Source of the DNA: Vibrio gazogenes | GTDB lineage: Bacteria > Pseudomonadota > Gammaproteobacteria > Enterobacterales > Vibrionaceae | DNA: 64,000 nucleotides | Assembly: GCF_002196515.1 (NCBI RefSeq) | Contig: NZ_CP018835.1 | Location: 3,286,001 to 3,350,000 of the forward strand | Reading direction: 5' to 3' | Part shown: positions 58,301 to 64,000 of the stretch, piece after piece | Position numbering within the stretch: the stretch's first letter is position 1 | How the letters are laid out: each line of letters begins with the position of its first letter | The notes under the pieces: model-generated | The model's database searches: none | What the model was told of the DNA's origin: nothing | What the model saw: only the letters and a program-made list of their open reading frames with translations | Translations under genes and position numbers: made by a program

Positions 58301-58410
58301 GTGAAGTCGCAGGTGGTATCCATGCCGGGAACCGCTTAGGGGGCAACGCATTGATTGATATCTTCACATATGGTCGTATTGCGGGTGCAAATGCAGCCAA
58401 TCGGGTGTAG
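55396..58410 (+). CDS. OYE / FMN-bind / FAD flavoprotein, probable NADH:acrylate reductase
   Basis: A 1004-residue cytoplasmic flavoprotein with no signal peptide. Residues 1-350 are an Old Yellow Enzyme-like domain (IVMAPMTIQSAF, HGANTYLLQQFFSPHSNRR). Residues 400-480 are an FMN_bind domain with the flavinylation motif DVISGATVS, T455 being the expected site of covalent FMN. Residues 505-1004 are a fumarate-reductase-type FAD domain (VVVGGGGAGLSA, PSVHHTMGGL, GNRLGGNALIDIFTYG). Klebsiella NADH:fumarate reductase and, from memory, the NADH:acrylate reductase of Vibrio harveyi share this layout. The acuI neighbour favours acrylate. AGAGGA at 55383-55388 selects the ATG at 55396 over upstream frames. 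Confidence 0.88.
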   Translation: MAKLTDDIIFQSGGKLHNRIVMAPMTIQSAFFDGGVTEEMINYYAARSGDAGAVIVESAFVEKYGRAFPGALGIDTDSKITGLRKLAEGIKAKGSKAILQIYHAGRMANPEFNGGHQPISASPVAALRDNAETPLQMTQEQIEDMIERFGDAVNRAILAGFDGVEIHGANTYLLQQFFSPHSNRRTDKWGGDIEKRTTFPLAVLAKAKAVVQAHDKADFIIGYRFSPEEIEQPGIRFDDTMYLLDKLATCGLDYLHFSMGSWARNSIVTPEDLEPLINKYRHLQSDALAQVPVIGVGGIAQRSDADKAIEQGYDIVAVGKGFLVEPTWAEKALNSESCAEFADIAQQEALQIPTPLWEIMDYMIVDSAAEAIKHQRIKELQSIPIKFNAGEYTAYGRGHNDDLPVTVSFSEDKILNIFVDSSKESDGIANPAFERIPQQILDGQTLNIDVISGATVSSQAVLDGVANAVDLAGGNSEALRCKAREAVEWSTKTIEETVDIVVVGGGGAGLSATLTAMDKGKSVILLEKFPAIGGNTVRTGGWVNAAEPAWQGEFAALPGEKETLMQLANTPESEFVDEYLADFRTLKSQLDGYFTDIESGKQYLFDSVELHRIQTYLGGKRTDLNGESIYGQYDLVETLTSRSMESIDWLTEKGIDFDRSVVEIPVGALWRRAHKPKRQKGVEFVDKLSKRIQEQNGRIITDTRATDLMVEDGKVVGIKAVQADGTELILHVNNGVVMASGGFGANTQMIKKYNTYWKEIADDIKTTNSPALVGDGIEIGEKAGADLVGMGFVQLMPIGDPKSGALLTGLIVPPENFVFVNQQGKRFVDECGSRDVLSASFFDNGGLVYMIADENIRHTAANTSDETIEREIKEGTIIKADTIEELAEKIGVPAETLSNTIAQYNHCVEQGHDPEFNKSAFGLKVAQAPFYATPRQPSVHHTMGGLKIDTQARVIGKDGNVIQGLYAAGEVAGGIHAGNRLGGNALIDIFTYGRIAGANAANRV

Positions 58411-58436
58411 CTGTATCTCAAGCAAGTAGGCCGTAC

Positions 58437-58461
58437 AGAGGGGAGCGTAGCTCCCCTCTTT
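58437..58461 (+). terminator. Hairpin between the flavoprotein gene and apbE
   Basis: AGAGGGGAGC and GCTCCCCTCT, a perfect 10-bp stem with a GTA loop, followed by TT only. A partial terminator here would lower apbE expression relative to the enzyme it modifies, which needs only catalytic amounts. Confidence 0.7.
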
Positions 58462-58481
58462 CGTTAACACGCAATGACGAT

Positions 58482-59417
58482 ATGAACATGAATAGCTATA
58501 GCGCAAGATTTGAAATGATGGGGACCTTTATTGATTTGGTGGTCTACCATCCAGACGGTGAGCAGCTCATCAAAGATGCGTACGTTCAATTAAAGGATTA
58601 CGCGACTCGATTTACCGTAAATCAAGCCGATTCTGAGTTGATGCGCGTCAATCAAAATGCCGGTATTGCGCCTGTCGTGGTGGCCCCAGATCTGTTTGAG
58701 CTGATCAAGCTCGGCCAATACTATAGTGAAGATATGACGACCCCTTTCAATATTGCCATTGGCCCTTTGGTCAAAACATGGCGCATTGGGTTCCAAGAAG
58801 CGACGGTGCCGTCGCCAGAGGTCATTGACGAAAAACTGGCATTAGTTGACCCAACTCAGATTATGTTGAATGAGCAAGAGCACTCCGTGTTCCTTCGTCA
58901 AACCGGGATGGAAATCGATCTGGGCGCGATTGCAAAAGGTTATTTTGCTGACCAAGTGAAGCAAAAGCTGACAGATGCGGGGGTGGCGTCCGGCTTTATC
59001 AGCCTGGGAGGCAATGTGCTCACAATCGGACATTCACCAAAGAATGCCAATCAGGCTTGGAACGTGGGGATTCAGAATCCATTGTCTCAACGAGGTGATG
59101 TGATACGGATTGTTCCGTTGCAAGGGATGTCGATGGTCACCTCTGGTATCAATGAACGTTTCTTCGAATTAAATAGCCAGCGTTATCACCACTTGTTGGA
59201 CGGGAAAACAGGGATGCCGATTTCAACCGATATTGCGAGTCTGACGATTATTTCCGAGCGTTCTGTGGATGGCGAGATTTGGAGTACTGCGGGTTTTCTT
59301 CCCTCAGCGTCGCAATCGATCCGCTTTCTAAACATGATCGAAGGGATTGAGGCGGTTGTTGTTTCAATACAAGGAGAGGTAATGACGACCAGTGGATTCG
59401 TCGGACGAACGCAGTGA
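58482..59417 (+). CDS. apbE: FAD:protein FMN transferase ApbE
   Basis: A 311-residue flavin transferase that attaches FMN to a threonine in D-x-x-S/T-G-A-T motifs. It begins MNMNSYSARFEMMGTFIDLV. The family signature regions are FNIAIGPLVKTW, IDLGAIAKGYFAD, GGNVLTIG and HHLLDGKTGMP. No signal peptide or lipobox is visible, so it is cytoplasmic, unlike most ApbE lipoproteins; the same cytoplasmic location as its neighbour flavoprotein makes that protein (T455) the probable substrate. Confidence 0.93.
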   Translation: MNMNSYSARFEMMGTFIDLVVYHPDGEQLIKDAYVQLKDYATRFTVNQADSELMRVNQNAGIAPVVVAPDLFELIKLGQYYSEDMTTPFNIAIGPLVKTWRIGFQEATVPSPEVIDEKLALVDPTQIMLNEQEHSVFLRQTGMEIDLGAIAKGYFADQVKQKLTDAGVASGFISLGGNVLTIGHSPKNANQAWNVGIQNPLSQRGDVIRIVPLQGMSMVTSGINERFFELNSQRYHHLLDGKTGMPISTDIASLTIISERSVDGEIWSTAGFLPSASQSIRFLNMIEGIEAVVVSIQGEVMTTSGFVGRTQ

Positions 59418-59625
59418 CATAGAAAGCGCGCGTGTCTCCATCAGGGCCGTGTCATCGTTAAGTGGCTCAATCAGTGTCGCCGGTGACGCTTGCTTGCCTT
59501 GTGTGTTTTCCTGCCTTGTTCCATTCCTTACACTCTGCTCATCAATCCAAACGTCAGAGAACAGCAGTTGCACTGCATCAAAGCATTCGACATTTTGTTT
59601 TTTGCAAACATAAGGTCGAATTTGA

Positions 59626-59683
59626 ACCATTAAAACCATATTGTTTATTTACATTTGGTTACAATTTGTAAATTGTCACAGAT
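59626..59683. promoter_or_regulatory. 58-bp shared upstream sequence, copy A
   Basis: This segment aligns without gaps to 63137-63194, with 45 of 58 identical bases. The best parts are the first 21 bases and the last 12 (ATTGTCACAGAT). It lies 305 bases before the MFS gene and 208 after apbE; the similarity continues weakly downstream (GAATTTA at 59695-59701). It is probably a promoter or an operator. The rest of the 570-base gap (59418-59987) holds no gene I would support. Confidence 0.6.
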
Positions 59684-59987
59684 AAAACCCGCCTTGGAAT
59701 TTAGCATCCAGAGAATGCTTTTATTGAATTAAGAGTTACGTGATACGTTTTTATTATTGAGTAACAAGCTTGAAATCAAATTTTTCATGGTAAGAGAAGA
59801 GTTACTATAGAAGGGTTTTCTGTATCGTCACCTCAACTGACAAGGGCTCATTACCACAAATATTAACGTTTATCATTCGATGAAAAGGATGTTTGAGAAG
59901 GGTACTGCGAGTCGGATATATCGCTCAACATGACGACATAAGAATATCTTAAAAACATCCAACTTAAATAATCACCATGAGAATATT

Positions 59988-61217
59988 ATGAAAACTTCCA
60001 ATACATTCGGTGAAGGGAATAGAAATAAATCTTATATTGCAGTTACTTTTGCTCTGGCTCTTTCTGGTCTCTCTGAATTAGCATCAATTTATTTTGTTCA
60101 GCCTCTGCTTCCTTTCCTTTCTGATAAATATCATATTTCTGTCGACCATGTGAGTATTATTCTGTCGGTTGAAATGGCTTTGTTAGCAATCGGTCTTCTG
60201 TTTACCGGAAGTCTCTCTGACCGGTTCGGCCGGAAAAAACTCATCGTGACTTCTCTGTTTTCCGGCGCGATACTGACTTGTTGTTGCTCGTTTATCACTT
60301 CCTGGAATGTTCTGGTTGCGGTCATGGGGCTGTTAGGGCTGACACTCAGTGGCATCGCTGCGGCAGCAACGGCATACATCAGTGAAGAAGTGGCTCCGGC
60401 CGTTGCTGGTATCGTCACCGGATATTTTGTCTTTGGTAACTCAATGGGCGGGATGTCCGGCCGTGTCTTTGCCAGTCAAATGATTGAACATACCACGCTG
60501 CATAATATTTTCTATGGATTTTCGATATTACTATTGTGTGTTTCTGTTTTAGTTCTGGTTATTTTGCCTGAGTCCAAAAACTTTAAACCGACGCCAAAAC
60601 TGAATCTGAGTCGGATGATTAACGGGATGGGTGAACACTTCAAAAATAAAATGATTTCACCTGTTTATGGTCTGGGATTTATTATTTTTGGCTCATTTGC
60701 GTCACTATATAACTACCTGACTTTCTATGTCTCTCATAAACCATTTAATCTGACACATGCTCAGGCTGGTTTAATTTCAGTTTGTTTTATCTTAAGTGTG
60801 ATTACAGCACCTCAGGCTGGCCGTCTTGCAAATAAATTCGGTGCAACTAAAGTCTTAACCGGATTATTTTCCGTCATGATCGTGGGTATGTTGTTAGCAT
60901 TGACACATACACTGACGACGTTACTTATCGGTGTTGTGATTTTTACCGGTTGTTTCTTTGGATGCCACTCTGTATGTCTGCGTTGGGTAAACAAAAATGC
61001 GACTCATAACAGAGGTCAGGCAACGTCTCTGTACCTGTTCTGTTACTACTTGGGTGGTTCTATACTTGGCTACTGTAACGGATATGTTTATACCTATTTC
61101 GGATGGGCTGGTATGGCAACGTTTGTTATCGCGCTTTTGTGTATCGGGATTTGCATTGCAACTTATTTAAAAGCGCAAATCCAGCGTAATGAGGCACTGG
61201 TTGCTGTCAGAAGCTAG
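59988..61217 (+). CDS. MFS transporter (YnfM-like)
   Basis: A 409-residue major facilitator protein with twelve predicted membrane helices. The motif A region is GSLSDRFGRKKLI (residues 73-85). Motif-like ALSGLSELASIYFVQPLLP in helix 1 and GNSMGGMSGRVF in helix 5 are typical of the YnfM group of the family. The substrate is not known; acidic or organic-anion export is possible from context. It has a long leader with the shared 58-bp sequence and precedes a sensor kinase gene by 251 bases. Confidence 0.88.
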   Translation: MKTSNTFGEGNRNKSYIAVTFALALSGLSELASIYFVQPLLPFLSDKYHISVDHVSIILSVEMALLAIGLLFTGSLSDRFGRKKLIVTSLFSGAILTCCCSFITSWNVLVAVMGLLGLTLSGIAAAATAYISEEVAPAVAGIVTGYFVFGNSMGGMSGRVFASQMIEHTTLHNIFYGFSILLLCVSVLVLVILPESKNFKPTPKLNLSRMINGMGEHFKNKMISPVYGLGFIIFGSFASLYNYLTFYVSHKPFNLTHAQAGLISVCFILSVITAPQAGRLANKFGATKVLTGLFSVMIVGMLLALTHTLTTLLIGVVIFTGCFFGCHSVCLRWVNKNATHNRGQATSLYLFCYYLGGSILGYCNGYVYTYFGWAGMATFVIALLCIGICIATYLKAQIQRNEALVAVRS

Positions 61218-61468
61218 TTTAGTCTGAGCGCATCCTCCTCTGGAGCGTCAGACCAGGTTGAATGTCGGTAACTCAAAACGGATGAGTTACTGGCATGATT
61301 CATTTCGGGTGTCCGGTTCCCATTCCCCCTTCTTGTGGTCACCCGGTTTTACGTTGAATGACACCAACGATTGAGTTCATTAAAACTATTTTTAATTCTT
61401 CACATGAGATAGATCAGTATAATAGGGTAGCATTATGATTTAGAAAAACGTTCAGTTGGGGGGACAAA

Positions 61469-63106
61469 GTGGTAAGAAATATTATCTACCTTAGAAAAAG
61501 GTCGTATTACTTTAAACTGGTCGTGACCATTAATGTGCTTTGCTTTATCGGTCTAGTGCTGGTTGCCCTGAATCTCTATAACCGAAATTTCTCTGAAAAT
61601 CTTCAAGAATTGAAAAACTACGGGTTATCTCAGGCCAGAGTGATTGCTCATGATCCGCTATTGTCTGAACAAGTATTTAAGAAAGACATCAAAAAATTGA
61701 CCGAGATTGCTCAAAAGTATCAATGGGGAGGTGAAATTGAGTACATCTCTATCTCAAATACTCATGGCATCCGGTTATTTCATAGTAAAGGCTATGAGAT
61801 CGGCCACAAAATTCATTCTAATAAAATTGATGAAATTGCGCAGGGAAAGGAAATCTCAGATGTCAGTGAAGGGTTGTACGGGCGGGTTTTAGTCAAAGCT
61901 CGGGTGCCGATTTTTTATCATGGTCGCTTTATCGGGATTGTTTCTACCGGTATCTCTTACCCTAAATTCATCGAAAAACAGAAAAAAGATCTGAATGAAA
62001 TTGCAATGTTATTTATTGCTGCCTGGTTCATTAATCTGGGGATTAGTTATTTATTAATCCGCAGCTTACGTTACCGGTTAAACTTAATGACGCCCGAGCA
62101 GATAGAAAAAGGCTTTGTTTATCGTCAGTATATTCTTGATTCTGTCTATGAGGGGATTGTCGCTGTAGACAAAGAAGATAACGTGGTTCTGATTAATGAT
62201 GCTGCAATGGAATATTTGGACATTCTTGACGCGGACATCCGTGGGAAACCCATTTCAGATTATATCTTTAACACGGATTTTTTTAGCAGTAACTCTCTTG
62301 AAGAGCTGAAAGACGAAACCATTATTTGCAATGGTCATTCTCTGATTGCGACCCGTAAACCCATATACGATAAACAGGGCCATGAGCTCGGTTTAGTTGT
62401 GAGTTTTCGCATTAATACCATGCAAACTGAGCTCGAAAACAAAATGAATCAGTATGCAAAGGATAAAGATAATCTCCGAGCGATCATTCACGAGTTCAAC
62501 AACCAGATGTCTGTGATTTACGGCTTACTTGAGATGAGACGTTATGACAGTGTCTTGCAATACATTAATACAGAATTTTCGACCCGGCAGAATGATGTTC
62601 GAGAAATATCAAGGATGTTACCCGTACCTGACCTTGCTGCGATGTTCCTAAGTAAAAGAGCGCGGGCGAAAGAGCTGAACATTACGCTCGAGATCGATCC
62701 GATGAGTCAGATTGACAGTAAGTTGTTACCCATCGATATACAGGATATCACGTGTATTATTGGCAACTTGATCAGCAATGCTTTTGAAGAAATAGTCAAC
62801 AGTAACGCAGAGCAACGGGTTGTCAGTCTGTATGTCTATCAGAGTGATGAGTTCATTATTGAAGTTGCAGACAGTGGCAGAGGGATTTCCGAAGAAGATG
62901 TCGACAAAATTTTTGAGCGTGGTGTCACTTCGAAAGATGGTGATAATCACGGCATTGGGTTGCATCTGGTTAAAACACTGGTTGAGCAAGCCGGAGGGCG
63001 AATTGTTATTGAAGAATCAGATTTTGGCGGCGCTTTATTTATTGTGTTTATTCCGTTAAAAATTTGTTCTATATCAAAGCAATCAAGATATGTTGAAGTG
63101 GATTAA
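61469..63106 (+). CDS. CitA/DcuS-type sensor histidine kinase
   Basis: A 545-residue membrane sensor with a GTG start at 61469 behind GGGGGGA. TM1 is at about 16-38, a periplasmic PAS-like sensor at 40-178, TM2 at about 180-202, and a cytoplasmic PAS domain at 210-320. The SpoOB-like dimerisation region has IIHEFNNQMSVIYGLLE with the phosphoacceptor H341. The ATPase has NLISNAFEEIVN, DSGRGI and GIGLHLVK. Relatives sense citrate or C4-dicarboxylates. The usual response regulator is not directly downstream; a DASS transporter is. Confidence 0.92.
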   Translation: MVRNIIYLRKRSYYFKLVVTINVLCFIGLVLVALNLYNRNFSENLQELKNYGLSQARVIAHDPLLSEQVFKKDIKKLTEIAQKYQWGGEIEYISISNTHGIRLFHSKGYEIGHKIHSNKIDEIAQGKEISDVSEGLYGRVLVKARVPIFYHGRFIGIVSTGISYPKFIEKQKKDLNEIAMLFIAAWFINLGISYLLIRSLRYRLNLMTPEQIEKGFVYRQYILDSVYEGIVAVDKEDNVVLINDAAMEYLDILDADIRGKPISDYIFNTDFFSSNSLEELKDETIICNGHSLIATRKPIYDKQGHELGLVVSFRINTMQTELENKMNQYAKDKDNLRAIIHEFNNQMSVIYGLLEMRRYDSVLQYINTEFSTRQNDVREISRMLPVPDLAAMFLSKRARAKELNITLEIDPMSQIDSKLLPIDIQDITCIIGNLISNAFEEIVNSNAEQRVVSLYVYQSDEFIIEVADSGRGISEEDVDKIFERGVTSKDGDNHGIGLHLVKTLVEQAGGRIVIEESDFGGALFIVFIPLKICSISKQSRYVEVD

Positions 63107-63136
63107 TTTTCGGGGTACTGATTCAATGGAATTAAA

Positions 63137-63194
63137 ACCATTAAACCCATATTGTTGATTTTCACTTGATTATTCAAAGTTTATTGTCACAGAT
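63137..63194. promoter_or_regulatory. 58-bp shared upstream sequence, copy B
   Basis: Copy of the sequence at 59626-59683, 45 of 58 bases identical. It ends 63 bases before the start of the DASS transporter gene, a normal distance for a promoter or activator site. The neighbouring sensor kinase suggests its response regulator may bind both copies. Confidence 0.6.
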
Positions 63195-63257
63195 GATATT
63201 CTTGTTTGAATTTACTATCTACTCAGTTATTTATTTTAATGCTGAGAGTGACAAATT

Positions 63258-64000
63258 ATGACTTCGACACTGATGAGCGAAAGGCTCCCACGAGAGCCCT
63301 TTATTAACAAGAAATTGTTATCCATATTATTGGTCGTTATTGTTCCACTTCTATTTTATATATCACCAGCTCCGGAAGGTTTATCTGTCCAGGGATGGCA
63401 TTTATGTGGCTTGTTTATCGCGACAATCCTTGGATTAATATTTAAACCTTTTCCTGCCCCTGTAATTTTATTATCCGTGATTTCGGTTATCGGTCTGACT
63501 GGTGGCGATGCGAAGCTGGCGTTAAGCGGATATTCATCCACGACAACCTGGATCGTATTTTCTGCGTTAATTATGAGTAACGCAATTCTGGTCACTGGTC
63601 TGGGAAAACGGATTGGATATCTTCTGATTGATAAGTTCGGAAAAACCAGTCTGAGACTGGGGTATGTTCTGGCTATGCTAGACTTCATTATTGCCCCCTG
63701 TACACCATCGATTACGGCCAGAGCCGGTGGGATCGTCTTCTCTGTTGCAAAAAGTATTTCAGCTTCTCTGAATTCCTACCCGGATTCAGGTGCCAGAAAA
63801 ATTGGTTCTTATCTGATGATGAACTCGTTTTTAAATACTAAATCAACAGCTTATGTATTTTTGACCGCGGCTGCTCCCAACCTGCTGATTTTACCGTTTA
63901 TTAAAGACATTCTTGGTGTTGATCTGACTTGGACGAGCTGGTTCGTTGGTGCCGTTGTTCCTGGTATCGTCATGCTGCTTCTGACACCGCTGATTATCTA
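63258..64000 (+). CDS. DASS family anion transporter (3' end missing)
   Basis: The first 247 codons of a divalent anion:sodium symporter-type transporter that runs off the window. It begins MTSTLMSERLPREPFINKKL, followed by at least six hydrophobic segments. The signature IAPCTPSITARAGGIVFSV (about residues 147-165) with the Ser-Ile-Thr motif is typical of the CitT/SodiT1 branch that carries citrate, tartrate, succinate or 2-oxoglutarate. The citrate-type kinase next to it supports a tri- or dicarboxylate substrate. Confidence 0.88.
   Translation, partial: MTSTLMSERLPREPFINKKLLSILLVVIVPLLFYISPAPEGLSVQGWHLCGLFIATILGLIFKPFPAPVILLSVISVIGLTGGDAKLALSGYSSTTTWIVFSALIMSNAILVTGLGKRIGYLLIDKFGKTSLRLGYVLAMLDFIIAPCTPSITARAGGIVFSVAKSISASLNSYPDSGARKIGSYLMMNSFLNTKSTAYVFLTAAAPNLLILPFIKDILGVDLTWTSWFVGAVVPGIVMLLLTPLII

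Noticed and set aside
59364-59671. Small overlapping frames after apbE (both strands)
   Set aside because: They overlap each other and the apbE end, lack ribosome sites and resemble no protein.

Overview
The window is a stretch of a gammaproteobacterial chromosome that almost certainly belongs to a Vibrio or a close relative in the Vibrionaceae. The evidence is the gene order (lolCDE, comEC, msbA-lpxK-ycaR-kdsB, prkA-yeaH-ycgB, yfbU, pflA-MCP-pflB, xthA, dinG, porin, lpxH-ppiB-cysS, ruvCAB, cydABX-ybgE, ybgC-tolQRAB-pal-cpoB, nadA). From memory this matches chromosome 1 of Vibrio cholerae. The proteins are of Vibrio type throughout.

Bases 1-46,000 are a conserved housekeeping backbone. 1-9,600: lipoprotein export (lolC partial, lolD, lolE), a divergent DUF2062/comEC pair, and lipid A/KDO genes in one overlapping run. 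9,600-15,450: the stress-associated prkA-yeaH-ycgB cluster and yfbU. 15,600-21,000: the pyruvate formate-lyase pair split by a chemoreceptor gene. 21,600-26,300: DNA repair and replication genes (xthA, rsmS, priC, dinG) with a TSUP transporter. 26,700-28,600: an outer-membrane porin and a DUF2057 protein. 28,600-34,300: ychJ, lpxH, ppiB, cysS and ruvCAB. 34,700-43,400: the cytochrome bd oxidase and Tol-Pal operons. 43,500-46,000: nadA, a UPF0149 gene and alaE.

A single tRNA-Ser(GGA) gene at 46,143 marks the switch to accessory DNA. Behind it are a 99-bp element repeated almost perfectly on either side of a secreted RNase T2 gene, an MNT-HEPN fusion gene, and a 1220-residue protein with twenty leucine-rich repeats, a Roc-type GTPase, a COR-like region and a C-terminal TIR domain. 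No integrase or transposase is visible. The repeats are near-identical 69-bp DNA units that differ mainly at three adjacent exposed positions. This LRR-Roco-TIR gene and its neighbours are the best candidate for an undescribed, probably immune-type, system.

From 53,000 to the end is a metabolic accessory block: a LysR regulator, an AcuI-type acryloyl-CoA reductase, a divergent OYE/FMN-bind/FAD flavoprotein resembling Vibrio NADH:acrylate reductase with its ApbE flavin transferase, an MFS transporter, a CitA/DcuS-type sensor kinase and the start of a DASS-type anion transporter. Two tandem palindromes lie in the acuI/flavoprotein divergent promoter. A 58-bp sequence is shared between the regions upstream of the two transporters.
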